NCBI GenBank assembly: GCA_035274845.1 | Contig: DATENU010000011.1 | Location: forward strand, 62,001-126,000 | Origin: Chthoniobacterales bacterium | GTDB lineage: Bacteria > Verrucomicrobiota > Verrucomicrobiia > Chthoniobacterales > UBA10450 | DNA: 64,000 nucleotides | Reading direction: 5' to 3' | Part shown: positions 9,881-19,034 of the stretch, one piece after another | Numbering within the stretch: position 1 is the first letter of the stretch | Layout: each line of letters begins with the position of its first letter | Notes under the pieces: generated by a model | The model's database searches: none | The model's input: only the letters and a program-made list of their open reading frames with translations | Told to the model about the DNA's origin: nothing | Program-made: the position numbers and the translations under genes

Positions 9881-10758
9881 TGCAGCAACTCCTCCAGTTC
9901 TGGTTCGACCGATGGCGGAGCTTCTTCGAAATTATCCTGCTCAGCGTCGGGATTTATTATGGCTATCTCTACTTTCGCGGGACCCGCGGCGCGAAGGTGC
10001 TGACGGGCCTGGCCATCGTCTTTCTGACCCTGACCCTGATCTCCCAATTACTGAACCTTGTCGTCATCGGCTGGATTATCCGGAGTTTCTCCGTCTTCCT
10101 GGCGGTGGCGCTCGTGGTAATTTTTCAGCCGGAGCTGCGCCGCGGCCTGGCCGAGCTCGGAGGGCATCCAATTTTTTCCCTGACGAGCGAGAAACGCGAA
10201 ACGGTGCATGACATCGCGGAAGCGGTGACCCAGCTTGCCCACAAACAATTCGGGGCGCTTATTGCCATCGAGCGCGATACCTCGATCCGGATTTATGAAG
10301 AGACGGGGGTCATCATCGACTCGCACTTTTCGGTCGAGCTGCTCCTCACCATTTTTCATCCGAAAGCCGCCCTGCACGATGGCGGCGTGATTGTGCGCAA
10401 TGGCCGCATCGCGGCCGCCGCTTGTATTTTTCCGGTGAGCCAGCGGGAAACGCTGGACCGCAGTCTGGGTTTGCGGCATCGGGCTGGCCTCGGGATCACC
10501 GAGGAATCGGATGCGATCGCCGTCGTTATTTCGGAGGAGACCGGCGGAATCTCAATTTGTCACCGGCGGCGGATTGAGCGCAATTTCACCCCGGAAACTT
10601 TCCGCAAACGCATCGGCGAGATTCTTCTCCAAGGCAATTATGAAGACGAAGAAATGGATCCTGAACAATTGGCGCGCGAAGTTGATCTCCCTCCTGCTCG
10701 CGACAACGCTCTGGTACCTCATCAAAAAGAACGTAGCAACGACACTCTCGCCGTTTGA
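9877..10758 (+). CDS. cdaA: Membrane diadenylate cyclase CdaA
   Basis: It makes the second messenger c-di-AMP from two ATP. Three N-terminal transmembrane segments lie at about residues 18-31, 40-57 and 60-82, followed by the cytoplasmic DAC domain. That domain has LHDGG at 166-170 (the usual motif is DGA), LGLRHRAGLGITEESDA around 198-212 and VVISEETGGIS. The order of TMs and domain is that of CdaA rather than DisA. The DGA-to-DGG change is a conservative variant at the active site. The 3' end overlaps, in another frame, a short CdaR-like gene. The neighbouring folP overlaps upstream; cdaA is often beside glmM in other bacteria, but not here. Confidence 0.9.
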   Translation: MMQQLLQFWFDRWRSFFEIILLSVGIYYGYLYFRGTRGAKVLTGLAIVFLTLTLISQLLNLVVIGWIIRSFSVFLAVALVVIFQPELRRGLAELGGHPIFSLTSEKRETVHDIAEAVTQLAHKQFGALIAIERDTSIRIYEETGVIIDSHFSVELLLTIFHPKAALHDGGVIVRNGRIAAAACIFPVSQRETLDRSLGLRHRAGLGITEESDAIAVVISEETGGISICHRRRIERNFTPETFRKRIGEILLQGNYEDEEMDPEQLAREVDLPPARDNALVPHQKERSNDTLAV

Positions 10759-10795
10759 GACCAGTGTCGAAGCTGCTTCGCCCGACCGGCGGTAG
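10640..10795 (+). CDS. Short CdaR/YbbR-like membrane anchor
   Basis: A 51-residue open frame starts at ATG 10640, inside the 3' end of cdaA, with AAGG just upstream. It begins MKTKKWILNNWRAKLISLLL and continues into a hydrophobic helix ending LWYLIKKN. That resembles the opening of YbbR/CdaR proteins, the regulators usually encoded right after cdaA. Normal CdaR has several extracellular YbbR domains, which are absent. The UAG stop (10793-10795) lies in the GTAG box that opens the repeat at 10792. It may be a gene cut short by that repeat, or a natural minimal anchor. It is easily missed because it overlaps cdaA by about 119 bases. Confidence 0.55.
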   Translation: MKTKKWILNNWRAKLISLLLATTLWYLIKKNVATTLSPFETSVEAASPDRR

Positions 10796-10867
10796 AGGTG
10801 GATCGAGCGCTCCGTCGCTCGATATGATTGCGTCGCACCCCATCGCCCGCGGAGCGGCCGATCCACC
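10792..10867. repeat. Inverted repeat of REP-like type
   Basis: GTAG (10792-10795) opens a left arm GGTGGATCGAGCGCTCCG; a matching right arm ends GGAGCGGCCGATCCACC at 10867. The arms are imperfect inverted copies, with GAGCG...CGCTC forming an inner hairpin. It lies between the CdaR-like gene and the convergent SprT-like gene. The GTAG box supplies the stop codon of the former. Confidence 0.55.
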
Positions 10868-10872
10868 AGGGC

Positions 10873-11325
10873 TTAGCGCAAAAAGCGCGCGAGGTTCTCT
10901 TCCTCCCAACGCCGCGCCCGCCGGTATCCGGGGAACTGGCGCTCCCGCTCGTGGAACCGTTCGGTGTGGACCCGCCGCCGTCCGCCTGAGCCCTCTTCGT
11001 CGGGCACCACGGCATGCAGCATTTCGTGGTAGAGAATGTACTTAAGAAACCAAAGGGGAACGAACGGCTGGTCCAGTGCGGGATTGATCCGGATCACGCG
11101 ATCTTCCTCCTGGATCGTGCCGAAAATAAAATATTCCTTTGGGCGTCGCTTCCGTTTCCGGCCCCACATCACCTTGTAACCGCGGAGCCGGCCGCGGAAA
11201 TGGCGTTCGTTCAAACGATCGAATATCGCCCGCAGATCGAAGTATTTTCCTTCGTGCTGGAGATTGAGCTGCCGCTGCATCGGCAACTTCGGATGGGCGA
11301 TTTTTCGTTTCGTTTTTTTTGCCAT
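10873..11325 (-). CDS. SprT-like zinc metalloprotease domain protein
   Basis: This 150-residue basic protein has the zinc-binding motif HEMLH at residues 100-104, preceded by a hydrophobic helix (PLWFLKYILYHEMLHAVVP) and followed by a His/Glu-rich stretch (HTERFHERERQF) that could supply the third ligand. The pattern fits the SprT/WSS1-like or small minigluzincin group. The substrate is not known; SprT-family proteins in other organisms act on DNA-protein crosslinks, but that role is not shown here. A strong ribosome-binding site (GAAGGGAAG) precedes the ATG, and a plausible promoter lies at 11366-11394. Confidence 0.75.
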   Translation of the reverse strand: MAKKTKRKIAHPKLPMQRQLNLQHEGKYFDLRAIFDRLNERHFRGRLRGYKVMWGRKRKRRPKEYFIFGTIQEEDRVIRINPALDQPFVPLWFLKYILYHEMLHAVVPDEEGSGGRRRVHTERFHERERQFPGYRRARRWEEENLARFLR

Positions 11326-11365
11326 GATCTTCCCTTCGATTTCGAATTTTGCCCCGCTCCACAGT

Positions 11366-11394
11366 ATTTTATCGGGGCGTGTCCGGCTTCACAA
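11366..11394 (-). promoter_or_regulatory. Possible sigma-70 promoter for the SprT-like gene
   Basis: Read on the minus strand: TTGTGA (11394-11389), a 17-base spacer, then TAAAAT (11371-11366), 41 bases before the ATG. The -10 box matches five of six consensus positions and the -35 box four of six. It lies next to an unusually AT-rich patch. Confidence 0.35.
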
Positions 11395-11707
11395 GCGAAG
11401 GTAAACAAAATTTTAGCTTCAATATAAATAGCTATGAACGAGGTGTTTATGTAGATGGCTCGCGGCGAATGGGAAGATTCTCGGAATCGATAAAACCAGC
11501 CGTAAACCCTTCAAAGTCAGCCCGATAGACTCGGCCAGCCACACCGCAGTCGAGGGACCCTCGCCGAGTGGCGATCGACGGCGACATCCGGCGCTTGGCC
11601 CGTCCGCCCTTCCGTGCAATTGCATCCCGCAATTTACGAAAATCACCCGTACGCTATACTCCGCTGCGCTCGCGTGCGCCGCTTGAAGGCGCGAACAAAA
11701 ATCCAAC
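11395..11707. other. Intergenic region with an AT-rich patch, no gene seen
   Basis: The gap between the divergent SprT-like and rodA genes contains an AT-rich patch at about 11400-11460 and then GC-rich sequence. Short open frames exist on both strands but none shows a family motif or a good ribosome-binding site. Confidence 0.5.
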
Positions 11708-12832
11708 ATGACTCCGTTCCTGCGAAAATTGCTCGGCCTGAACTGGGTGTTGCTCATCACCATGCTGGCCCTGGCGATTTTCGGCGTCATCGCTATCTAC
11801 AGCGCCACCTACATGCGCGAAGAAGCAGTCGCGTCCGAATTTTGGCGCAAGCAGGCCAACTGGGTCGCGGTCGGATTTCTGGCCTTCATGCTTACCAGCC
11901 TGATCGATTATCGCTGGGTCCGCTGGGGCGCGCTACCGATGTATCTCGCCGGTCTTGCCTTCCTCGTGGCCACGAAATTTTTTGGCACGAAAGTTTACGG
12001 TTCGCGGAGCTGGCTGCACCTCGGTCCGTTGAATTTCCAGCCGGCGCAGCTGGCGGTCATTGCCGGGATCCTGGTGCTCGCGCTTTTCCTGAGTCATTCG
12101 CAATTCCGCGAGCTGCATCCGATGTTAAAGCTGTTGCTCTGTGGCGTCATCGTCGGCGCGCCGTGCCTGCTGATCCTGATGCAGCCCGATCTTGGCATGA
12201 CCATTATCTGGGGCCCGGTCCTGCTCGCCTTACTTTTCGTCGGCGGCATTCCGCTGCGTTACCTCATCTGTATCATCCTGATCGTCGTAGGATTCATTCC
12301 GCTCGCGATCAATCTCGCCCTGAAACCGTACCAAATGGAGCGGATCACGGCCTTCATTAACCCTGAGATCGACAAACAGGGCGCGGCCTGGGCGATTAAC
12401 CAGTCACTCATTGCGATCGGCTCCGGCGGCTGGCAGGGCAAAGGATTCAAAGCGCCGAACTCCCAGATCGAGATGGGGTTTCTGCCGGCGACCGCCGTGC
12501 ACAACGATTACATCTTTTCCGCCATCGGCGAGCAGTGGGGCTTCGTTGGCGGCATGTTCCTGATCGGCACGTTCGCCCTGCTCCTGTTAACGTGTCTTTT
12601 CGTCGCGTTCTTTGCCGGCGATCAGCTCGGCTTGCTCCTCGTGGTCGGGACAACTGCGCTCATTTTCACCCACATCTTCCAGAATATCGGCATGACCATC
12701 GCCTTGCTCCCGATCACCGGCGTGCCTTTGCCGCTCATCAGCTACAGCGGCTCCTTCGCCTTTATCATCATGTTCGGTCTCGGGATCGTGAACTCTGTGT
12801 GGATTCACCGACGAGAAATCGTCGAGCGATAA
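11708..12832 (+). CDS. rodA: Rod-shape-determining SEDS glycosyltransferase RodA
   Basis: This multi-pass inner-membrane peptidoglycan polymerase of the SEDS family works with a class B PBP in cell elongation. The 374 residues carry about ten hydrophobic segments. Landmarks are YSATYMREE after the first helix, GSRSWLHLGPLNFQPAQLAVIAG, LMQPDLGMTIIW, a large loop with INQSLIAIGSGGWQGKGF and PATAVHNDYIFSAIGEQWGF, and the closing GVPLPLISYSGSF. Length and the loop favour RodA over FtsW. No mreBCD or pbp2 gene is visible beside it in this window. Confidence 0.92.
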   Translation: MTPFLRKLLGLNWVLLITMLALAIFGVIAIYSATYMREEAVASEFWRKQANWVAVGFLAFMLTSLIDYRWVRWGALPMYLAGLAFLVATKFFGTKVYGSRSWLHLGPLNFQPAQLAVIAGILVLALFLSHSQFRELHPMLKLLLCGVIVGAPCLLILMQPDLGMTIIWGPVLLALLFVGGIPLRYLICIILIVVGFIPLAINLALKPYQMERITAFINPEIDKQGAAWAINQSLIAIGSGGWQGKGFKAPNSQIEMGFLPATAVHNDYIFSAIGEQWGFVGGMFLIGTFALLLLTCLFVAFFAGDQLGLLLVVGTTALIFTHIFQNIGMTIALLPITGVPLPLISYSGSFAFIIMFGLGIVNSVWIHRREIVER

Positions 12833-12885
12833 TCGTCTGCGGAATAACGGAATCTGGTTGGTGGACCACGGCTGCGTCGCGGTGA

Positions 12886-14004
12886 TCAGGTAGTTTGGGC
12901 AAATTCGTTCAGCGGCGCTTGCAGGTAGGCGATCGCTTCGAAAACCGTTCGGCTTGGAGACGCGAATGCTCTTCCGGTTAGAATCTCGTCGGTGATGACC
13001 CTCGCCACCGCTTCCCAATCGGCGACGGCCAGATCAGCGCACACCGGGGGAATATTTGCGAAGGGCAAACTCACCGGACCATCCACCAACGCCACACGCT
13101 TCCGATTCATCAGGGCGATAAGGCGATCGGGCGCGCGAAAGGCAAACAGAGAAGCGGCCTCGCCCAGCAGAATGGTTGCGCTCTCCGGCTCTTCCGCCAG
13201 CGAGTGTAAGAGTTGGTCGCAATGCGCTCGGCCAGGGTCGATGAGATTGTATTGAAACCGCGCGTTTTCGAGGAGCCCTTTGAGCTTTTCTTCATCGACG
13301 GGAGATCTGCGCGCTGCGTTAACCACACATACTTTTTTGATGAGCCCGCAGTTCCTCCAATCATTCAGAATTTCGGAAACCGCCCTGTCCCGAGCGATCT
13401 CGAAATGGCAGGGCAACGCTGGCAGTCCACCATCAGCAACTCCAATTGCGCGGACGCCGCTGTCCTGGAGAAGCCGCGCCGTTTCTCGGGCGCAGTGGTC
13501 TGGTCTGTACCACAGTACGCTGTCCACCTTGGAGTGGTTGATCCTCTCTTGAAGAAAATCGGCACGCTCTTCCGAGTCTTCATAGAAAAGCCCGGCCGCG
13601 ACGAAGCCGCGCCGACGCAGTTCCCGTCGAGTGCACATAAAAAACATTCGGTATTTTTGTCGGGTCAAAAAACAGGACAGTGGCATCGGGACGCCAACGA
13701 TGCCATGGATTGAAACCTGCCGTCCGGTACCCAGTCCTTTGAGCAATGTCCGCGAGCCCCGCAGACGCATAAGGAGTCCTTCAGTTTCGAGCTGACGATA
13801 AACAGCGGCGACCATTGAGAGAGAAACGTTGAAACGGTCGGCGACTTCCCGGAGCGCGTAAAAGACCTGTGGTTTCTCGGACTGATGTTTGCGAGCGGTC
13901 TGTCGAAGAATCTCCGAAAGCTGCTCTGTTTTCACATCGCTTCCTGAAACCCCGAGTTTTCCCCGCAGGGGAGGGAGCCGACGAGGGATTTTTTTCCGAG
14001 CCAT
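12886..14004 (-). CDS. GntR-type winged-helix / LacI-type ligand-domain regulator (second copy)
   Basis: This 372-residue paralogue of the regulator at 320-1441 has the same MARKK start, the same winged-helix region (YALREVADRFNVSLSMVAAV...LETEGLLMRLRGSRT at about residues 46-90) and the same effector-domain landmarks (VDSVLWYRPD, GVADGGLPALPCHFE, DGPVSLPFANIP). It is divergent from the secreted-protein/RHS gene set starting at 14114, with only 109 bases between them, so control of that set is a reasonable guess. On the minus strand both paralogues have a TAGACA box about 70 bases upstream of the start. The ligand is unknown. Confidence 0.75.
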   Translation of the reverse strand: MARKKIPRRLPPLRGKLGVSGSDVKTEQLSEILRQTARKHQSEKPQVFYALREVADRFNVSLSMVAAVYRQLETEGLLMRLRGSRTLLKGLGTGRQVSIHGIVGVPMPLSCFLTRQKYRMFFMCTRRELRRRGFVAAGLFYEDSEERADFLQERINHSKVDSVLWYRPDHCARETARLLQDSGVRAIGVADGGLPALPCHFEIARDRAVSEILNDWRNCGLIKKVCVVNAARRSPVDEEKLKGLLENARFQYNLIDPGRAHCDQLLHSLAEEPESATILLGEAASLFAFRAPDRLIALMNRKRVALVDGPVSLPFANIPPVCADLAVADWEAVARVITDEILTGRAFASPSRTVFEAIAYLQAPLNEFAQTT

Positions 14005-14113
14005 GGTTCCCGGGGGGTTGAGATTCGAGGGAATCTGTTCTGTATCTGTTTTCTAAGAGTTCATTTTCTGTTTGTCTAGCCAGCAATGACAAAAATGGTG
14101 CAAAAGCAGCGCC

Positions 14114-14653
14114 ATGAAATTTTTTCACCGGCTGCTGTTCTTCGCATTGGTCACCGGCGTTTCTTCTCTGGTGGGAATGAAACCGCTTTTGGCGCAATCT
14201 TCGCTTGAGGCAAACCGAAACCTGGTCACCCATGGCGTTCCCGCACCGCCGCCGGGCGCTCAGAAAGCGCGGCACCTTACTGGTGAAGCGACGGCGGCTA
14301 TCGATTTGGGCAATGACCAGGTCGTAACCGTCTCGTCTCATCAGGGCGGTTTTGATCGCGTCGGCTTGCGCCATGACCAGACCATTGACGTCAGGGTCCA
14401 ATATTCGGCAGCAAAGATCGGTCAGCCGATAACGGTCGAAGCTTTGGACGGCGGTAGCGTCGTCGCAGCTTCGAAAGACCTCGTCGTGGCTGCGGACGGG
14501 ACGATCCATTTCAAGTTTCGGGCTGGACATCAGCCAGGCGTCTATCAAATCGCCGTGCGTAATGGCTCCCAGGAACTTGGACTCCAGTTCTGGGTTCGGG
14601 ACGACGAACACCCTGGAAACAATCAACCGGTCATTAATCTAGAAGGAAAATAA
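14114..14653 (+). CDS. Secreted protein of unknown function upstream of RHS
   Basis: This 179-residue protein has an N-terminal signal peptide (hydrophobic LLFFALVTGVSSLVGM, cleavage probably after LLAQ at about residue 28). The mature part looks like a beta-sandwich: alternating polar and hydrophobic strands such as ITVEALDGGSVVAA and GTIHFKFRAGHQPGVYQIAV, the last being typical of Ig-like secreted domains. It ends seven bases before the RHS start, so the two are very probably co-transcribed. It may be a partner of the RHS protein at the cell surface. No family was recognised. Confidence 0.7.
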   Translation: MKFFHRLLFFALVTGVSSLVGMKPLLAQSSLEANRNLVTHGVPAPPPGAQKARHLTGEATAAIDLGNDQVVTVSSHQGGFDRVGLRHDQTIDVRVQYSAAKIGQPITVEALDGGSVVAASKDLVVAADGTIHFKFRAGHQPGVYQIAVRNGSQELGLQFWVRDDEHPGNNQPVINLEGK

Positions 14654-14659
14654 CCATCC

Positions 14660-17600
14660 ATGACCGCCTGCATTTTCTCAGCCATGTGCCGTTCCGTCCG
14701 CTCTCTGTTTGCCGCTCTTTTTCTGGTCAGCCTCTTGCCCGCCGGCGTTTCGGCGCAACTCGGCAACGACAATCCGACCGGGATCTCCGGGATGTACAAC
14801 GGCAATGTTAATACCGCCGGATCGTACGATCCCTACACAGGCAACGCGACTCGCTCCATCACTGACATCACCGTAGCAGGCGCGGTAGGCGCGTACCCGC
14901 TCGCCTTCACGCGCACCATGAACACGCGCTACAACGCCGGTTCGGGAACATGGGAGATGGGGACCGCAGGCAGCTGGCGCCATAACTACCAGTGGAGCAT
15001 TGAGCCGCACGTTTATACCAGCAGCGGACCCAACCGGTGGAGCTATCTCCCAAATGTCTACACGGTGAACTATCCCGATGGGCGCCGCCTCTCTTTTTCC
15101 CAGGCAAGCAACGACACCCGGTTTCGCGCCGGCTCGGGGATTTCAGATCGTTTTCAACAGCTTACCAATGTCGACGGGGGAATGGTGTATGTCCTCCTGC
15201 CCGATGGCGGGAAAATTGCCTTTGAGGCCACCGTCATTCGCAACGAACTAAGTGAAGTAACGCATTTGACGGAGTCCTTATTCACTTACGAACTGGTCGG
15301 AATCATCGATCCTCACGGCCAGACGACAACGATCACTTATCCGGGGGACGGCTCGATGACAATTACCGAGCCAGCCGGGCGGTGGCTGAAGTTGTGGTAT
15401 ACAATCACCCCGTGGATGGGCGATTCGGTCCTCACCGGTGTTCAAGCCAGCGACGGCAGGTCGGTAACATATAACTACGGCGGATGGCAACCAGCCGGCG
15501 CGGCCATGTATAGTTATCTCGGCAATATCCAATACCGGGACACCGCAGGCGGTGTCTACGCGACCGCGATCTACTTTTACACGCCCGGAAATATCGATCC
15601 AAACGAACGGCCTCTCCTCGCCGGCGCTATCGATCCGATGTACAGCGGTCCGATGTGGTCTATTGGATACACTTATGTCTCCGGTTCGTCCGGCGGCGTC
15701 TATGGCCAGATTCAGAGCGAGAACTATCTCGACCCCGCCACTGGAGCTGCGGGTCAGGTTGTCTCGAGCGTTTCCGTTAACGGTAATAGCCGAACGGAAA
15801 CCCGCGGCGACGGATCATCCCGCACCTTCAATTATATAGGCGGCAAGCTGGCAAGCTACACGGATTTCAAGGGACAAACCTCTTACATTTCGTATGACGG
15901 CAATGGTTTCAGCAATGGCTTTACGGATGCTCGCGGCAATACGACTACGACGAGCCGTGAGGGAATCATCGGCGCCGTCAGCGTCCTTACGCATGCTGAC
16001 CAATCAGCGCAAGGCTATGCCTACTGGTACAGGGATGGCGGGCCGTACTTTGTTCAGATTCGGGGTGACGAGCGTGGTCACAACACCTATTTTACCCGTG
16101 ACACGGACAATTTTCAGCTTACCCGGATCGATTATCCCGATTACCCCAACGGAGCCTACGAGACCTTTGCTTATAACGGGTTTGGACAAGTCTATTCTCA
16201 CCGAATGCCGAGTGGAGGAACCGAAACCAAGTATTATGACGGGCGGGGAATGATGTGGGCCTACAACAACCCAGACGGAACGAGCTACTATTATTATGAT
16301 GGTCTCGATCGCCTTGAGCACACCACCGATCCTCGTGGAAACTGCACGTGGTTTCAGTATAACGCGCGAGGCCAGGTCACTCGTGTCACTCACGCTGATG
16401 GCACCTATGTCCAAATGTCGTACGACAATCACGGCGATCGGATCTCCGTTACGGACGAGCTGAATCACACCACCAGTTTTGCGTATGATGATTACAAACG
16501 GGTTCTAACTGTTACAAACCCGGTTGGTCACACCGCGACCTTCTGCTATGCTCTCGACTGGGTCAATCCGCTTCTCCACACTACGAACAGCGTCAAATAC
16601 GTTATTTCTCCGATGGGTAAGAACGTGGTCTTCGATTACGACGCCAATCTTCAAAGAGTCGACCAGGTTGCCGCGTTGGGAACACCGGATGAAGCATGGA
16701 CCTTATTTGAATACGATTCTGTCGGCAATTTAACCAAGGTGACTGATCCGCTTTGGCACGCCACGACGTTTGGCTACGACAACCGCGACCGGCCAACTAC
16801 GATGACGGACGCACTCGGTTACGTTACGACCACCAATTACGATGTTATGGGGAATAAGACCTGGATCAAGCGCGCTACCGGAACCGCCGCCGAGACCATT
16901 CTCCAATTCCCGGATTACGACTCAATGAACCGGTTGACCAGGCAGATCGACGAGAGAGGCGTCACGACCACGATGGGTTACGATCTTGCCGGAAACCTTG
17001 CTTGGAATAACGACGGCAACGCCAATCACTATTCCTACGAATACGATGCGCTAAACCGCCGCAAGAAGATGACATATCCGGACGGGAGTACCGAAGAGGA
17101 AAGTTATGATGCCGCCGGCAACCGCGCCACACACAAGAACCGCGCCGGCAACGTTCAAACATTCTTTTATGATAGTCGCAACCGACAGACGGGATTCGAT
17201 TGGAATGACGGGTTTACGCCGCAACTGCGCACGACCTACGACGCGGCCTCGCGTCCTACCCAAATCTGGAATTGGGACGCGACGATCGACAATACCTTTT
17301 TCGACGACAATAAGCTGGCGAGCCAAACGGAAGTGACCGGCGATTACGGGGACAATACGCCGCGGACGATCAGCTACACCTACGACGCGGACGGAAATCG
17401 GGGAACAATAACTCATAATTATGCGGGCATAACCTACAATTACCATTATACGAACCGCAATCAGCTTAAAGACATTAACTATCAGTCTTATGCTCCGATG
17501 ATCGCGTACCAGTACGACAAGGCCGGCAATCGCACCCTCCGCACGCCTTACAATGGGGCGATTACCGAGTACGCCCCGGTCGATGCTCTGAATCGCAGCT

Positions 17601-18970
17601 CCTGGGTGCGCCACACCTTCGCCGGCGGCCAGACGGCACGCTACGATTATGCCTTTGACGAAATGGGCCGGCGGAGATACGAGCAGCGCAATGGCGGCCC
17701 GGCCGATGGCTACAGCTATGATCAGGGCGGAGAAGTTGTCGGTGAGATTCCGAATGGGACCTTGAGTAATGGAACGGTAAGCGGGACGAATCTTCCGTTG
17801 AGCTACGATGGAGCCGGGAACCGGACAAACACGTGGGGAATTCCATACAGCACAAACAACGTAAATCAATACACGAGCGTGGGCGGCGCGCCGATTAGTT
17901 GTGATGCGAATGGCAATATCCAGGGCCGTGACGGCTGGACTTACACCTATGATGCCCAGAATCGACTGAGGAGTGCGACCAAGGGCACCACCTCCCTTGG
18001 CTTTTATTACGATGGTTTAAACCGGCAGATCACCCGTGGGGTGAATACCGGCTCAGGTTGGGATGTGACATTCAGCGTCTGGGATGGCTGGACGCTTCGG
18101 GAGGAATGGGGTCTTGGCAACGTTTTGAAGCGCCTCTACTTCTGGGGCGGTGCGACCGATGAATTAGTCTGTGCGTTCGGCGGCCAGTATAACAACAGCT
18201 GGTTCACCCAGGACGGGCGCGGCAATACCTCGCACATATCGGACGATGGCAACAATCTGGTGGAACGCTACACTTACGGGCTGTCCGGCGAGCCCCAGAT
18301 TTGGGATCCGAATGGCAATGCGCGTTCCGACGCGATCACCGCGAACCGCTTCATGTTCCAAGGCCGCGATTATCTCAAGGAAGGTGCGATTTACGATTAC
18401 CGCAATCGGTTCTATCTTCCCAGCCTGGGCCGTTTCCTCCAGCCCGATCCCATCGGCTTCCGAGGCGACCGTGCAAATATCTACCGCTTCTGCGGCGGCG
18501 ATCCGGTGAATCGAATGGATCCGTTCGGACTGGAGAGTCCTCTTCCAACAAAGAAGAAGGACGGGAATGATGGCGTTGCAGATTATCCGGGCGTGGAAGT
18601 TACGGCGTCGGAGATACCGGGGTACGACAGAACTGCAGGAGATGGGCATAGAGACATAGGTGCGCTCGATAGGACCGGATCGGCCCCAGGGGAAGGTGGT
18701 AGTCGTGACAGTGTGGGAGGTGGGGGAGGCGATCGGGGCGAGGGCGATTCACCTACCCCGCAGCCATCAACACCTCCGACGCCTGTGCCGAGCGGTCCGC
18801 CAGCTCCGGAATGGCCGCCACCACCGCTTCACCCGATAATTCCACCATTTCCCGGTTTCCCACCTATTGATGATTGGCGAGATTTCCGAGATTTTTACAA
18901 GTATTATTTCCCCGCTGGCGCACCTGGTGATAATCCGTATCGTGACTATCTCGCTTCGCGCGACGGCTAG
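14660..18970 (+). CDS. Secreted RHS-repeat protein
   Basis: This 1436-residue protein has a Sec signal peptide (cleavage near VSAQ, residue 33). A long run of YD/RHS repeats follows (for example YEYDALNRRKKMTYPDGS, FEYDSVGNLTKVTDPLWH, YDAAGNRATHKNRAGNV). The RHS-associated core is DYRNRFYLPSLGRFLQPDPI followed by GDPVNRMDPFGLE at about residues 1250-1295. After the core comes a variable tail of about 140 residues, rich in Gly and then Pro, ending in an aromatic/acidic segment. RHS repeats form a shell that can enclose a toxic C-terminal domain, but no toxin motif is visible and the tail is short and Pro-rich. There are no T6SS genes nearby. Confidence 0.9.
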   Translation: MTACIFSAMCRSVRSLFAALFLVSLLPAGVSAQLGNDNPTGISGMYNGNVNTAGSYDPYTGNATRSITDITVAGAVGAYPLAFTRTMNTRYNAGSGTWEMGTAGSWRHNYQWSIEPHVYTSSGPNRWSYLPNVYTVNYPDGRRLSFSQASNDTRFRAGSGISDRFQQLTNVDGGMVYVLLPDGGKIAFEATVIRNELSEVTHLTESLFTYELVGIIDPHGQTTTITYPGDGSMTITEPAGRWLKLWYTITPWMGDSVLTGVQASDGRSVTYNYGGWQPAGAAMYSYLGNIQYRDTAGGVYATAIYFYTPGNIDPNERPLLAGAIDPMYSGPMWSIGYTYVSGSSGGVYGQIQSENYLDPATGAAGQVVSSVSVNGNSRTETRGDGSSRTFNYIGGKLASYTDFKGQTSYISYDGNGFSNGFTDARGNTTTTSREGIIGAVSVLTHADQSAQGYAYWYRDGGPYFVQIRGDERGHNTYFTRDTDNFQLTRIDYPDYPNGAYETFAYNGFGQVYSHRMPSGGTETKYYDGRGMMWAYNNPDGTSYYYYDGLDRLEHTTDPRGNCTWFQYNARGQVTRVTHADGTYVQMSYDNHGDRISVTDELNHTTSFAYDDYKRVLTVTNPVGHTATFCYALDWVNPLLHTTNSVKYVISPMGKNVVFDYDANLQRVDQVAALGTPDEAWTLFEYDSVGNLTKVTDPLWHATTFGYDNRDRPTTMTDALGYVTTTNYDVMGNKTWIKRATGTAAETILQFPDYDSMNRLTRQIDERGVTTTMGYDLAGNLAWNNDGNANHYSYEYDALNRRKKMTYPDGSTEEESYDAAGNRATHKNRAGNVQTFFYDSRNRQTGFDWNDGFTPQLRTTYDAASRPTQIWNWDATIDNTFFDDNKLASQTEVTGDYGDNTPRTISYTYDADGNRGTITHNYAGITYNYHYTNRNQLKDINYQSYAPMIAYQYDKAGNRTLRTPYNGAITEYAPVDALNRSSWVRHTFAGGQTARYDYAFDEMGRRRYEQRNGGPADGYSYDQGGEVVGEIPNGTLSNGTVSGTNLPLSYDGAGNRTNTWGIPYSTNNVNQYTSVGGAPISCDANGNIQGRDGWTYTYDAQNRLRSATKGTTSLGFYYDGLNRQITRGVNTGSGWDVTFSVWDGWTLREEWGLGNVLKRLYFWGGATDELVCAFGGQYNNSWFTQDGRGNTSHISDDGNNLVERYTYGLSGEPQIWDPNGNARSDAITANRFMFQGRDYLKEGAIYDYRNRFYLPSLGRFLQPDPIGFRGDRANIYRFCGGDPVNRMDPFGLESPLPTKKKDGNDGVADYPGVEVTASEIPGYDRTAGDGHRDIGALDRTGSAPGEGGSRDSVGGGGGDRGEGDSPTPQPSTPPTPVPSGPPAPEWPPPPLHPIIPPFPGFPPIDDWRDFRDFYKYYFPAGAPGDNPYRDYLASRDG

Positions 18971-19034
18971 CTAGTGGATTGTCATTCTTCTTATGCTTCC
19001 TGTTAGATGGGTTTTGAACCGTGCATCTTATTAC

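Noticed and set aside
14660-18970. RHS gene as part of a T6SS or Tc toxin locus
   Set aside because: It has a Sec signal peptide and no VgrG, Hcp, PAAR or TcA/TcB genes are in the window.
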